From Halorubrum aethiopicum (lineage in GTDB: Archaea; Halobacteriota; Halobacteria; Halobacteriales; Haloferacaceae): 64,000 nucleotides of DNA. The DNA lies in NCBI RefSeq assembly GCF_001542905.1, contig NZ_LOAJ01000001.1, forward strand, positions 744,001 through 808,000, written 5' to 3'. Position numbers and translations under genes: made by a program. The notes beneath the pieces were generated by a model, which saw only the letters and a program-made list of their open reading frames with translations, did not search any database and was not told where the DNA came from. Shown here in pieces: positions 43,433 through 52,927 of the stretch. The stretch's first letter is position 1, and every line of letters begins with the position of its first letter.

Positions 43433-44347
43433 ATGCCACTCGCAACCGACGACTTCCTCGACATCGACGACGTGACGCCGGCCGAACTGGACGCCCTGCT
43501 CGACCGCGCGGCCGCGATGAAGGCCGGCGAGACCGATCCGCGACTCCCGGACGCGACGCTCGGGATGATCTTCGAGAAGCCCTCGACGCGGACGCGGATC
43601 TCCTTCGAGACGGGGATGACGCGGCTCGGCGGCCACGCCATGTTCCTCGGGCCGGACGACCTCCAGCTCGGCCACGGCGAGCCGCTGCGCGACACCGCGC
43701 GGGTGCTCGGGCGGTACGTCGACGCCGTGATGGCGCGGCTGTTCGACCACGGCGACGTCGAGACGCTCGCCGCACACGCCGACTGCCCCGTGATCAACGG
43801 GCTCACCGACGAGGCACACCCCTGTCAGACGCTCGCGGATCTCCTCACGATCCGGGAGTCGGTCGGCGAGGACGCCACCGTCGCGTGGATCGGGGACGGC
43901 AACAACGTCGGGCAGTCGTTCGTCGTCGGCGCGGCGATGGCGGGCATCGACGTGCGGGTGGCGACGCCCGCCGAGTACGGGATGGACCCCGCCGTCTTCG
44001 AGCGGGCGGCCGCCTTCGGCGCGGACGTGGAGCCGACCACCGATCCCGAGAGCGTTCTCGAGGGTGCCGACGCGGTCTACACCGACGTCTGGGTGTCGAT
44101 GGGGCAGGAGGACGAGCGCGACGAGAAGGTCGCCGCCTTCGACGGGTTCCAGGTGAACGCCGACCTCCTCGCCGGGACGGACGCGAAGGTGATGCACTGT
44201 CTCCCCGCCCACCGCGGCGAGGAGATCACGGACGACGTGCTCGAGTCCGCCCGCGCGCTCGTGTGGGAGCAGGCGGAGAACCGGATGCACGCGCAGAACG
44301 CGCTGCTCGTCGAACTGCTCGAGGACGAGGTCGAACCCGGATCGTAA
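43433..44347 (+). CDS. argF: Ornithine carbamoyltransferase
   Basis: ArgF makes citrulline from ornithine and carbamoyl phosphate. The 304-residue protein has the carbamoyl-phosphate motif KPSTRTRISFE, LFDHGDVETLA, DEAHPCQTLADLLT, and the ornithine Cys in MHCLPAHRGEEI. It is separated from argE by 193 bases including the 9-base repeat array and may be read through from the operon. Anabolic and catabolic forms look alike; context favours the anabolic one. Confidence 0.97.
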   Translation: MPLATDDFLDIDDVTPAELDALLDRAAAMKAGETDPRLPDATLGMIFEKPSTRTRISFETGMTRLGGHAMFLGPDDLQLGHGEPLRDTARVLGRYVDAVMARLFDHGDVETLAAHADCPVINGLTDEAHPCQTLADLLTIRESVGEDATVAWIGDGNNVGQSFVVGAAMAGIDVRVATPAEYGMDPAVFERAAAFGADVEPTTDPESVLEGADAVYTDVWVSMGQEDERDEKVAAFDGFQVNADLLAGTDAKVMHCLPAHRGEEITDDVLESARALVWEQAENRMHAQNALLVELLEDEVEPGS

Positions 44348-44437
44348 CCGACCCGGTCGACCTCACCGGCTCCGACTACGCTGACCGCCCGCTTCGGCGT
44401 GCGCGATCCGTGAGGACGACCGACGGGAGTCAGAGCG

Positions 44438-44510
44438 GCACGCGCGCGAGGGAGCACCCGGCCGCGCCGCCGGAGCCGCGGCGGCGCGGCCGGTGCGAGG
44501 CTGGGGAGGC
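44438..44510 (-). repeat. Partial copy 4 of the dispersed repeat
   Basis: On the minus strand it starts with cctccccagcctcg (44496-44509), a block found inside copies 1 and 2. A long hairpin follows, with a perfect 14-base-pair stem (44458-44471 with 44480-44493), and then gctccctcgcgcgcg. Only the 3' part of the repeat is present. Also in this gap, the unit cgaccgctggcctaccg occurs twice at about 44587-44623. Confidence 0.55.
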
Positions 44511-44617
44511 GAGAGGCGACCTCCGCCGGCCGTCGCTCGCTGGAGACGACCGGAGGCACTCGGGGCGATCGGGGCCGCTCGGGGGCGACCGCTGGCCTAC
44601 CGAGAACGACCGCTGGC

Positions 44618-45046
44618 CTACCGGATCCGCCACCACAGCGACCGGAGTTTGTACCCGAGCGATCCGGCCCGATAGCCGTTCCAGCCGCTCATCCCGCCCG
44701 CGAGCGTCCTCGCGTCGTACCCTTCCTCCTCGAGGACGCTCGTCGCCCGCTTCGCGACGATCCCCATCTTACAGACGGTGACGACCTCCCGGTCCCGCGG
44801 GATCTCCTCCAGCCGCGACCGCAACGCCGACTCGTCGCCCGCACGCAGGTCCCCGTACACGGGCAGGTTGTGGCTCCCGTCGATCGCGTCCGACTCGTAC
44901 GCCTCCGCCGGGCGGACGTCGAGGACGAAGGGGGCGTCTCCGTCCGCGTCTGTGTCACCGTTTCCGTCCCCATCTCCGTTCCCGTTTCCGTCCTCACGCT
45001 CGCCGCCGAGACGCTCGTCCAACTCGTCCGGGCGGATCCCGTTCAT
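44618..45046 (-). CDS. Rhodanese-like domain protein
   Basis: The 142-residue single rhodanese domain has FVLDVRPAEAYESDAIDGSH, and the active-site loop VVTVCKMGIVAKRA with the catalytic Cys, followed by LAGGMSGWNGY. An Asp/Gly/Asn linker (DGNGNGDGDGNGDTDADGD) interrupts the N-terminal part. Such proteins transfer sulfane sulfur. The ATG overlaps the stop of the flavin-reductase gene (ATGA), so the two are made together. Confidence 0.9.
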   Translation of the reverse strand: MNGIRPDELDERLGGEREDGNGNGDGDGNGDTDADGDAPFVLDVRPAEAYESDAIDGSHNLPVYGDLRAGDESALRSRLEEIPRDREVVTVCKMGIVAKRATSVLEEEGYDARTLAGGMSGWNGYRAGSLGYKLRSLWWRIR

Positions 45047-45576
45047 CCTCGCAGCCGCTCCGCGTGCTCGGTCACGACCCGGCCGAGCCGCTCCGTCCGC
45101 CCGCGGAGGTCGTCGTCGGGGATCCGGCCGTCGTCGTCGATCTCGGAGGACGCGCCGCGGATCCCGACCTCGTGGGGGACCACCCACGCGTGGACGTTCC
45201 GGAACGTCGACCGGAGGTGCTCGAGGGTGCCGCCGTAGGATCCGCCGCCGGCGGTCGCGAGCAGCCCCACCGCGGTGTCCTCGTACTCGTGGGAGCCGCA
45301 GAAGTCGTGGAAGTTCTTGAACGTCGAGGAGTAGGAGCCGCGGTAGACGGGGGTGCCGGCGAGCACGCCGTCGGCCTCGCGAACGCGCCGTTTCAGTCGC
45401 TCGCTGTCGCCCTGGTCGTCCTCGTCGGGGTGATACAGCGGGAGGTCGACCGTGCCGAGATCGATCAGGTCGGTCTCCGCGCCGGCGTCGGCCGCGGCGG
45501 CGAGCGCGACCCGGAGGGCGGTCTTCGTGGTGCTCGCCTCCCGACGGCTGCCGGAGATCGCGACGATCCGTGTCAT
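45043..45576 (-). CDS. NADPH-dependent FMN reductase family protein
   Basis: The 177-residue flavodoxin-like protein begins TRIVAISGSRREASTTKTAL, a phosphate-binding loop for FMN, followed by LPLYHPDEDDQGD and GTPVYRGSYSSTFKNFHDF. It resembles azoreductase/chromate-reductase-like enzymes reducing flavins or quinones with NAD(P)H. Coupled to the rhodanese-like gene. Its start is 542 bases from the phosphohexomutase start, across repeat copy 2. Confidence 0.92.
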   Translation of the reverse strand: MTRIVAISGSRREASTTKTALRVALAAAADAGAETDLIDLGTVDLPLYHPDEDDQGDSERLKRRVREADGVLAGTPVYRGSYSSTFKNFHDFCGSHEYEDTAVGLLATAGGGSYGGTLEHLRSTFRNVHAWVVPHEVGIRGASSEIDDDGRIPDDDLRGRTERLGRVVTEHAERLRG

Positions 45577-45683
45577 ACGCCGGATTCGAGCCGGGGAACC
45601 AAAAACGCGGGCGGTTCGTCATGCTAGTTGTACGGGTGTTTCGATCGAGATCGAGGAGAGTAGAACGGGATCGTTGCTGGCGC

Positions 45684-45996
45684 GGTGAACACTGCCAAAG
45701 CCCCAGTCGCGAGAACTCGGGGGCACCGGAAGTCGCAGCGTCTCGTTTCACTCGACGCTGCGACTTCCGAGGTCTCGTTCGCTTCGCTCACGAGACCCTC
45801 GGTGCGCTCCTCGCTCGCGTTGCTTGCTGCGGTGCTTACGTCGGCCGCCGTCGTCCTCGCGACTGCCCCTTTGAGTCCCACCCCGCCCCGCACAGCCCCG
45901 CACCTCACACCTCCCCAGCCTCGCTGCTCACTTCGTTCGCAGCGTCCCTCGCGGGCTCCTCGTGCCCCTTCGGGGCACTCGGAGGCGCGCCACCGG
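45684..45996 (+). repeat. Long copy 2 of the dispersed repeat
   Basis: Begins ggtgaacactgccaaagccc then cagtcgcgagaactcg. It carries an inverted segment (gtcgcagcgtc paired with gacgctgcgac around 45731-45763) absent from copy 1, the core cccctttgagtcccacccc, the block cctccccagcctcg, a hairpin tgccccttcggggca, and the end ggcgcgccaccg. It fills most of the gap before the phosphohexomutase gene; no protein is supported. Confidence 0.8.
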
Positions 45997-46118
45997 AATT
46001 GATCGCTCACTCTTTCGCCTACCTTGACCGCCCGTCGTCCTCTCGTGCCCCCGATTCGCCCGCGCAAGGTTCGCGAGCGACACCGGACGTTATGGTCCCG
46101 GCCGCCGAGGGAGCGGAC

Positions 46119-47498
46119 ATGGACCAGATCTCATTCGGCACGGACGGCTGGCGAGCGACGCTCGACGTCTTCACCGACGAGCGCGTGCGGATCGTGGGGC
46201 AGGCGGTCGCCGACCACCTCGAGGCGGCGGGCCACGACGAGCCGGTCGCCGTGGGGTACGACGCCCGCGAGACCTCCGAGGGGTTCGCAGAGAGCCTCGC
46301 CGAGGTGCTCTCGGGGAACGGCTTCGACGTGTTGTTGCCCGAACGCGACGTCCCCACGCCCCTGATCGCCTACGGCATCGTCGAGGAGGGGCTGGCGGGC
46401 GCGTGTATGGTGACCGCCTCGCACAACCCGCCGGAGTACAACGGCGTGAAGTTCATCCCGAGCGACGGCGCGCCCGCGCTGCCCGAGGTGACCGAGGACG
46501 TCGTCTCCCGGCTCGCGGAGCCGGACCTCCTCCCCGAGGGCGAGCGCGGCGAGGTCAGCCGCCACGACTTCGTGACCCCGCACGCCGAGGCCGCCCGCGA
46601 CCTCGTCGACGCCGACCTCGACGGGACCACGATCGCGTACGACGCGATGCACGGCAGCGGCCGCGGGGTGACGGACGCGCTCCTCGAGTCCGCCGGCGCG
46701 GAGGTGCGCCGCCTGCGCTGTGACCGCGATCCGACCTTCGGCGGCGAGTCCCCCGAGCCGAGCGCGGAGCATCTCGAGGAACTCGCCGACGTGGTGACGG
46801 ATCCGGAAAGCGACGTGGACCTCGGCGTCGCCAACGACGGCGACTCCGACCGGGTCGCGGTGGTGACGCCCGAGCGCGGCGTGCTCGACGCCAACCTGTT
46901 TTACGCCGCCTGCTACGACCGCCTCTTGGAGAGCGACTCCGGCCCGGCGGTCCGGACCGTCTCGACCACGTTCCTCGTCGACCGGATCGCGGAGGCGCAC
47001 GGCGAGGAGGTGTACGAGACCCCCGTCGGTTTTAAGTGGGTCGCCGAGGCGATGGGCGAACACGACGCGCTGTTCGGCGGCGAGGAGTCCGGCGGCTTCT
47101 CCGTGCGCGGGCACGTCCGCGAGAAGGACGGCGTGTTGATGGCGCTGCTCGCGGCCGACGCCGCCGACGCGGAGCCGTTCGACGCCCGCGTCGACCGCCT
47201 GCTCGACGAGCACGGCCACATCGCCGCCGGGAAGGTGTCCATCGACTGCCCCGACGACCGCAAGGAGGCGGTCCTAGAGGAGCTGGACGACCACATTCCC
47301 GAGTCGGTCGACGGCCACGCGGTCGCGGAGGTCGTCACGCTCGACGGGTTCAAGCTCCTCCTGGAGAACGGCTCCTGGCTGCTCGTCCGCCCCTCGGGAA
47401 CCGAGCCGAAGCTGCGGGTGTACGCCGAAGCCGACTCGGACGCCCGCGTCGACTCGCTGCTCGCCGAGGGCCGCGAACTGGTCGAACCGCTCGTGTGA
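46119..47498 (+). CDS. Phosphoglucomutase/phosphomannomutase family protein
   Basis: The 459-residue alpha-D-phosphohexomutase has the phosphoserine loop TASHNPPEYNGVKF, the Mg-binding NDGDSDRVAVV, the sugar-binding GGEESGGFS and the phosphate-binding RPSGTEPKLRVY. It moves phosphate between C1 and C6 of glucose, mannose or glucosamine; which one is used cannot be told. I chose the ATG at 46119 (MDQISFGTDGWRA) as it precedes the first conserved motif; an ATG at 46092 is possible. Confidence 0.94.
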   Translation: MDQISFGTDGWRATLDVFTDERVRIVGQAVADHLEAAGHDEPVAVGYDARETSEGFAESLAEVLSGNGFDVLLPERDVPTPLIAYGIVEEGLAGACMVTASHNPPEYNGVKFIPSDGAPALPEVTEDVVSRLAEPDLLPEGERGEVSRHDFVTPHAEAARDLVDADLDGTTIAYDAMHGSGRGVTDALLESAGAEVRRLRCDRDPTFGGESPEPSAEHLEELADVVTDPESDVDLGVANDGDSDRVAVVTPERGVLDANLFYAACYDRLLESDSGPAVRTVSTTFLVDRIAEAHGEEVYETPVGFKWVAEAMGEHDALFGGEESGGFSVRGHVREKDGVLMALLAADAADAEPFDARVDRLLDEHGHIAAGKVSIDCPDDRKEAVLEELDDHIPESVDGHAVAEVVTLDGFKLLLENGSWLLVRPSGTEPKLRVYAEADSDARVDSLLAEGRELVEPLV

Positions 47499-47625
47499 GC
47501 CGGTCGTCGTCGCCGTCGCCGCCGGCCTCGACGACTTTCACTTCCGCCTTCCGTTCGGCTCGGTTATTTCCGAATTACGCGTGTAGCCGTCGGCGCGGCG
47601 CACCCGGTGATCACGCCGTGTTCTC

Positions 47626-47970
47626 ATGATCGACGCCCCCGACCACCCCCCGAGGCGACCGGACTCGCCGGATCCGTCCGCTCCACCCGCTCCGTCAGAT
47701 CCGTCCGATCCGCCCGCCCGATCCGACGATCTCGGGTCCGATCACACCGACAGCGACGCCGCCGGCGACGGTGACGCAGCCGCCGACGATGACGCCGATG
47801 TCGTCTGCGATGCCGACCGCGACGATGACGGTGACGCCGACCGCGACGGCGACGTCGATCGCTTCGGCGACTCCTCCGACCGCCCGGAGCGCCGGATCGA
47901 ACGCCTGCGTCTCGTCCGCGCCGTGTTGCTCGTCGTCGCCGCGATCGCCCGACTGATCCGAGGGCTCTGA
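47626..47970 (+). CDS. Small acidic protein with a basic amphipathic C-terminus, unknown
   Basis: The 114-residue frame has a Pro/Ser-rich start, a long Asp-rich low-complexity middle ([17 protein letters not shown] type) and a C-terminal helix [20 protein letters not shown]. Third codon positions are nearly all G or C, which fits a halophile gene. The antisense frame is hydrophobic but looks like a mirror of the Asp repeats. The C-terminal helix might insert in the membrane. I do not recognise the family. Confidence 0.45.
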   Translation: MIDAPDHPPRRPDSPDPSAPPAPSDPSDPPARSDDLGSDHTDSDAAGDGDAAADDDADVVCDADRDDDGDADRDGDVDRFGDSSDRPERRIERLRLVRAVLLVVAAIARLIRGL

Positions 47971-48023
47971 CCGTCCCTCGCGGCCGGTTCGCGGCCGTCG
48001 TCGACGAGTTCCGATCGGGTGTC

Positions 48024-48030
48024 TTTTTAG
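48024..48030 (+). promoter_or_regulatory. TATA-like box of pcna
   Basis: tttttag is centred 29 bases before the ATG at 48056. Confidence 0.6.
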
Positions 48031-48055
48031 GGGATACCGCCCTAGCCGAACGTAT

Positions 48056-48799
48056 ATGTTCAAGGCCATCGTGAGCGCGTCGACGCTGCAGGACGCGCTC
48101 GATTCGGTGAGCGTGCTGGTCGACGAGTGTAAGATCCGCCTGAACGAGGAGGCGCTCTCGATCCGCGCGGTCGACCCGGCGAACGTCGGCATGGTCGATC
48201 TCACCCTCGAGGCCGCCGCGTTCGAGTCCTACGAGGCCGACGGCGGCGTCATCGGCGTCAACCTCGCCCGCCTCGAGGACATCGCCGGCATGGCCAACTC
48301 CGGCGACCTGATCCACCTCGAACTCGACGAGGAGACCCGCAAGCTCCACATCGAGACCGACGGCCTCTCCTACACCCTCGCGCTCATCGACCCGGACTCC
48401 ATCCGACAGGAGCCGGACATCCCCGACCTGGACCTCCCCGCCGAGATTGTCGTCGAGGGCGCACAGCTCGACCGCGGCGTGAAGGCCGCCGACATGGTCT
48501 CGGACCACATCCGCCTGCGCGTCGACGAGACCGCGGAGACGTTCCTCATCGAGGCCGAGGGCGACACCGACGACGTCGACCTCGAGCTCGCCCGCGAGGA
48601 CCTCATCGCGCTCACCGCCGGGGCCGCGGACTCCCTTTTCAGCCTCGACTACCTCAAGGACATGAACAAGGCGATCCCCGGCGACGCCGAGGTCACCGTC
48701 GAGCTCGGCGAGGAGTTCCCCGTCAAGCTCCACTACGCCTTCGGCGAGGGGTTGGGGCAGGTGACCTACATGCTAGCGCCCCGCATCCAGAGCGACTGA
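48056..48799 (+). CDS. pcn: DNA polymerase sliding clamp (PCNA)
   Basis: PCNA forms a trimeric ring that tethers DNA polymerases and repair enzymes. The 247-residue protein begins [20 protein letters not shown] and has the two PCNA domains, with [16 protein letters not shown] in the first, the connector [14 protein letters not shown], and the C-terminal [18 protein letters not shown]. Highly acidic, as in other haloarchaea. Single gene with its own promoter. Confidence 0.98.
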   Translation: MFKAIVSASTLQDALDSVSVLVDECKIRLNEEALSIRAVDPANVGMVDLTLEAAAFESYEADGGVIGVNLARLEDIAGMANSGDLIHLELDEETRKLHIETDGLSYTLALIDPDSIRQEPDIPDLDLPAEIVVEGAQLDRGVKAADMVSDHIRLRVDETAETFLIEAEGDTDDVDLELAREDLIALTAGAADSLFSLDYLKDMNKAIPGDAEVTVELGEEFPVKLHYAFGEGLGQVTYMLAPRIQSD

Positions 48800-48853
48800 G
48801 CCGCGGATAACCGCCGTCTCAGGCCTTCCTTCTCGATCTCCGGATCGCTCCCG

Positions 48854-50668
48854 TCACTCCACGCTCACGGCCGGAATCTCCACGGTCACCCGCGTCCCGC
48901 GCGGGTCGCGGTCGGCGTACGCCACCTCCGCTCCCAGCGCGCCGGCGGCCCACTCGACGACCCACAGCCCGAGCCCGGAGCCGTGTTCGAGCGCGGTCTC
49001 TCGACCGGACTCGACCGCGTTCACCTCGTGGTCGGGGATCCCCGGCCCGTCGTCCTCGACGACGAGGACGAACCGGTCGTCGCCGCCCGCTCTTTCGTCG
49101 CTCTCCGACCCCTCCCCGCCGTCCGCGTCCTCGCGTCGGAGCCTCACCCGGACCCACGGCCCCCCGTCCTCGCGCTCCGTGCCCGCGCCGTCGTGGTGGT
49201 CGATCGCGTTCTCGACGACGTTCTCGACGATCGTCCGGAGGGCGTCCGCCCTGAGCCGGGCGGTCGATCCGTCCGCTCCCGCCCCGCCGTCTCCGATCTC
49301 GACCGCGAGGTCGACGGTCGCGTCCGGGTCGCGCTCGCGTGCCTCCGCGACGACCCTCTCGACCGCCTCGACGACGTCGACCGCGGTCGGCTCGGCGTCG
49401 TCGAGCAGCGACTCGACGGTGCCGGCCTTCTCGCCGAGCGCGGCCAGCGCGCCGGCGCGTCGCTCGATCGCGTCGGCCATTCGGACGAGTTCGGGGTCCT
49501 CGAGCCGCTCCGCGAGCAGCCCGCCGTAGCCGTGGACGACGCCGGCGTCGTTGCGGAGGTTGTGTCTGAGCACCCGGTTGAGCACCTCGAGCTGCTGGCG
49601 GCGGCGTTCGCGTTCGGTGACGTCGGAGAGGACGACGGTGTACCCGACGTGGGTCCCGTTCGGGTCGGTCAGCCGCGAGGTCGACACCGCGTACGTGCGG
49701 CGGCGGTCGGCCGCCGCGACCGTGACCTCCTCGTCGGCGTCGTCGATCTCACCCTCCTCGTCGCCGACCGGAACGTCGAGGAACGCCTCGAGCGGGCGGT
49801 CTCGCGCGCTCTCCGCGTCGACGCCGATGAGCGTCTCCGCGGCGGGGTTCAGCCGGACGATCCGGCGGTCGAGCGCGAGCGCGATGACGGGATCCGGGAG
49901 GTCGTCTATCGCCGTCCGCTCGGCGGCACGGCTGGTCGTCGGGTGGCGGTCGAACATCTCCGCGCGGTTGAACGCGTACGCGTCGAGCAGGACGTGCGGG
50001 ACGAACATGAGCGGCGCGAGCCGGAGCTGCGGGACGGGGCCGATCCCGAGCGTCCACGCGACCAAGGCGAACCCCGGCGGGAGCGAGCTCAACGCCACCG
50101 CCGCCGTCTCCCGGCGGTACAGCGGCCCGTAGCTGAGCAGGGTGTCGACGAGCAGGAAGACCGCGCTCGCGACGAGCACCGACTCGACGGCGACGACGAG
50201 GTACGCCCACGGGCCGAGGACGTACGAGACCGTCGCGACGCCGAGGACTGGATCGGGTTCGAACCCCGTCCAGAACGCGCCGTGGACCGGGTTGGTGGCG
50301 AGGACGAGCGTCGAGAGCAGGCCGAACCCGGCGATCGTGACGAACAGCCGGCTCCGGATCACGTCGCTCCGTCCCGTGTACGCGAGCGCGAAGCCGAGGA
50401 AGGCGATCCCCGTCCAGACGATGCCGAGCCACGTCGTCGCCTCCAGGACGGCCCGGAGGGTCGCCCCCTCGACGAGCAGGCCGAATCCGTAGGAGAGACA
50501 CCACGTCGCCTGCGCGGCGAACACGACGAGGAACCAGTCGACGCCGGGTCGGCCGCGGTGGCGGCGGATCGCCCACGCGAGTCCGAGCGCGCCGACGCCG
50601 CCCGCGAGCGAGCCGAGCGCGGGCCACGGCGGGAGAAACGGGAGCGCGGGGACGCCGGCGGGACCCAT
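48854..50668 (-). CDS. 7TM-sensor PAS histidine kinase
   Basis: The 604-residue sensor has an N-terminal block of seven predicted spans (about residues 8-225, His-kinase 7TM type), a PAS domain (about 250-350, DDLPDPVIALALDRRIVRLN), a dimerisation helix with the phospho-acceptor His in VLNRVLRHNLRNDAGV, and the ATPase domain with N box VVENVVENAIDHHDG, G1 VVEDDGPGIPDHE and G2 GSGLGLWVVEWA. Haloarchaea have many such kinases; no response regulator is adjacent. Confidence 0.94.
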   Translation of the reverse strand: MGPAGVPALPFLPPWPALGSLAGGVGALGLAWAIRRHRGRPGVDWFLVVFAAQATWCLSYGFGLLVEGATLRAVLEATTWLGIVWTGIAFLGFALAYTGRSDVIRSRLFVTIAGFGLLSTLVLATNPVHGAFWTGFEPDPVLGVATVSYVLGPWAYLVVAVESVLVASAVFLLVDTLLSYGPLYRRETAAVALSSLPPGFALVAWTLGIGPVPQLRLAPLMFVPHVLLDAYAFNRAEMFDRHPTTSRAAERTAIDDLPDPVIALALDRRIVRLNPAAETLIGVDAESARDRPLEAFLDVPVGDEEGEIDDADEEVTVAAADRRRTYAVSTSRLTDPNGTHVGYTVVLSDVTERERRRQQLEVLNRVLRHNLRNDAGVVHGYGGLLAERLEDPELVRMADAIERRAGALAALGEKAGTVESLLDDAEPTAVDVVEAVERVVAEARERDPDATVDLAVEIGDGGAGADGSTARLRADALRTIVENVVENAIDHHDGAGTEREDGGPWVRVRLRREDADGGEGSESDERAGGDDRFVLVVEDDGPGIPDHEVNAVESGRETALEHGSGLGLWVVEWAAGALGAEVAYADRDPRGTRVTVEIPAVSVE

Positions 50669-50737
50669 GTCGGCTCCGACGGCGACCGGCGGCGTAAACC
50701 TGTCGCGGGCCGATCGCCCCGTCGTCCGCCGTCCGAT

Positions 50738-52090
50738 CTAGCCGGGGCGGTCCGCGTCGCCGTCTCCCGATCGCCGGCCGAAGGCGACGGCGACGGGGAG
50801 GAGAAGCACCGCGCCGACGAGGAACGGCGACGCGACCGCGACGGTGTACAACACCGCCATCAGCGGCGGGCCGACGGTCCGGCCGAGGCTCGACGCGCCC
50901 TGCGTCACCCCGAAGGCCGCCCCCTGTTCGTCGTCGGCGGCGGACGCCGAGACGAGCGTCGCCAGCGAGACGTTCACGAGCGCGTTCCCGAGCGACAGCG
51001 CCGCGAGCGCGACGAGCAGCGCGACGAGCGGGAGGGTCAGCCACCCCGGACCGCCGAGCGCGATGTCCCCGGCGAACCGGTCGACGACGCCCGTTCCCGG
51101 GAGCGCGACGAGCGCGCCGGCGAGGAGGACGGACCCGGCCGCGACGAGCGTCCGCGAGGGGACGACCCGCGAGAGCCGCCCGACGAGCACGCCCTGGTTC
51201 ACCGCGCCGAGGACGCCGACGTAGGTGAGAAGCAGCGCGGCGGCGGTCGCGTCGTAGCCGAAGGCGTCGGCGACGTAGGGGATGAACATCACCTGGACGC
51301 CCGCGAACGCGACCGCGACGACGAAGTACGCGACCGTGAGCGGTCGGAGCGCGACGGACGCGAGCGCGTCCCGGAACTGGCCGACGACGGTCGTCCGCCG
51401 CGACGCGGTCCCGCGGGCGCGGTCCGGCTCCTCCAGGAGGACGAAGCCCACCCCGACTGCGAGGAAGCTCATCGCCGCGGCGGCGAAGCTCGGCAGCGAG
51501 TACGGGGTGGCGGGGACGAACGCCGGGAGGAGCGCGTCGGCGCGGGCGACGACCGCGTCGGCGGCGAGCAGCCCGCCGATCGCCGGCCCGAAGACGAACC
51601 CGAGCGCGAAGGCGGCCCCGACCAGCCCGAGCGCCCCCGCACGGCGGTCCCGCGGGGTGACGTCCGCGACGTACGCCTGCGCGGCCGCGATGTTGCCGCC
51701 CATCGCCCCTGCGAGGGTTCGGGAGCCGAAAAGCGTCGCGAGCGCGGCGACCGTCCCGAAGCGCGCCCCCGTCGCGCCGGCGTAGCCGAACACGACCCAC
51801 GCGACCCCGGCCGCCGCGAGCGACGCGAGCAGGACGGGCCGGCGGCCGACCCGGTCCGAGAGCCGGCCGAGCGTGGGCGCGGCGAGGAACTGCGCGAGCG
51901 AGTAGGAGGCCGCTATCAGCCCGATGAAGGCGTCGCTGACCCCGAACGAGCGCACGTAGAAGGGCAGGATCGGGATCACGATCCCGAACCCGACGAGGTC
52001 GATGAACACGACGCCGATCACGACCGCGAGCGCGCGCCGCGGGTTCGACACGCCGCCGACCGACGCGGTCGCCGCCTCCGGATGCGTCAC
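50738..52090 (-). CDS. MFS transporter, drug exporter-like
   Basis: The 450-residue protein has 12 predicted spans and the MFS motif GRLSDRVGRRPVLL after span 2 (motif A), resembling TetA/quinolone exporters. A second Arg-rich loop (RARGTASRRTTVVGQFRDAL) marks the centre. It probably exports small molecules with protons or sodium; substrates are not predictable. The start is a GTG or ATG near 52090 (MTHPEAATASVGGVSNPRRA). Confidence 0.92.
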   Translation of the reverse strand: MTHPEAATASVGGVSNPRRALAVVIGVVFIDLVGFGIVIPILPFYVRSFGVSDAFIGLIAASYSLAQFLAAPTLGRLSDRVGRRPVLLASLAAAGVAWVVFGYAGATGARFGTVAALATLFGSRTLAGAMGGNIAAAQAYVADVTPRDRRAGALGLVGAAFALGFVFGPAIGGLLAADAVVARADALLPAFVPATPYSLPSFAAAAMSFLAVGVGFVLLEEPDRARGTASRRTTVVGQFRDALASVALRPLTVAYFVVAVAFAGVQVMFIPYVADAFGYDATAAALLLTYVGVLGAVNQGVLVGRLSRVVPSRTLVAAGSVLLAGALVALPGTGVVDRFAGDIALGGPGWLTLPLVALLVALAALSLGNALVNVSLATLVSASAADDEQGAAFGVTQGASSLGRTVGPPLMAVLYTVAVASPFLVGAVLLLPVAVAFGRRSGDGDADRPG

Positions 52091-52151
52091 GGCGGGGGTC
52101 CGCCCGGGTCGGCCGGGTCTGCCGGGGCGACCGGGAGGACCGGGACGGCGG

Positions 52152-52745
52152 TCATCGGTGGCGCTCGATGACGCGTTTCGCCGCCTGTCCCTTCTCCTTC
52201 CAGCCGTATCCCGCGTCGTACACGTGGCGTTTCGACTCGACCAGCTCCTCGGGCGAGGACTCCTCGAAGCCGCCGCGGTCCCACGCGCCGGAGGTGCGGA
52301 GCCACTCGACGACGTTCTCCTTGGTCTCCGGCCAGGAGAGCCCCACCATCTCGTACCACGCGACCATCGCGAAGACGGCGTTGTCGTGACAGCCGGGGAC
52401 GGAGCCGCGCTCGTAGACGGTGCGCATCGGCTCCCGGGTCGGCTCCGAGACGAGCTCCTTGAACTCCGCGGCGGTGAGCAGCCTGAGGTCGTCGTCCTCG
52501 CGGACGACGCGCTGCTCGCGTTCGAGCGCGCCGAGCGCGGCCTTGTGGAGTCCGCCCCATTCGCCGGGGACGGCCTCGCGCAGCGCCGGCTCGGGAAGTC
52601 CGTCGGGCTCGGCGGTGAGGACGGCCAGAAGGTCCGTGTACGCCTTCTCGACGGTGGGCCAGCTCACGCCCTCGAACTCGCAGTCGGCGTCGTGGAGGCT
52701 GTTGGTCGTCCGACAGCCGGGACACGGGTAGCGGAACGTCGGCAC
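52152..52745 (-). CDS. Zinc-ribbon haloarchaeal protein, unknown function
   Basis: The 197-residue protein begins [20 protein letters not shown] followed by DCEFEGVSW; the CPGC pair with the later His and Cys could bind zinc. A winged-helix-like middle ([20 protein letters not shown]) and a C-terminal helical part with aromatic residues ([19 protein letters not shown]) follow. I do not recognise a function; a nucleic-acid-related role would be a guess. Located after the MFS gene on the same strand, upstream of mdh on the other. Confidence 0.85.
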   Translation of the reverse strand: MPTFRYPCPGCRTTNSLHDADCEFEGVSWPTVEKAYTDLLAVLTAEPDGLPEPALREAVPGEWGGLHKAALGALEREQRVVREDDDLRLLTAAEFKELVSEPTREPMRTVYERGSVPGCHDNAVFAMVAWYEMVGLSWPETKENVVEWLRTSGAWDRGGFEESSPEELVESKRHVYDAGYGWKEKGQAAKRVIERHR

Positions 52746-52927
52746 TACGCCCCCCTGCGTCGCGCCCGGAGTTAGGGTTTTCGCGACGGCACGGCGGGAG
52801 AGCGAGGCGATCGGGGAGACGACGGGAGCCGGGAAGACGACGGAAAATTCGAGGGGCCGCGACGCGGGCCGATCGGGTCGGTCCTTCCGAAACGTTTACT
52901 CGCCGCCCGGCCGCGGTATCAGGTGGC

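Noticed and set aside
47695-48204. Hydrophobic minus-strand frame opposite the small acidic protein before pcna
   Set aside because: Val/Gly/Ala repeats are the complement of Asp codons (GAC/GTC). Third-position GC bias favours the plus-strand frame.
48983-52171. Open frame of about 1060 codons antisense to the histidine kinase and MFS genes
   Set aside because: It is Arg/Asp/Glu repeat-like and spans two well-supported genes and their gap; composition artefact.
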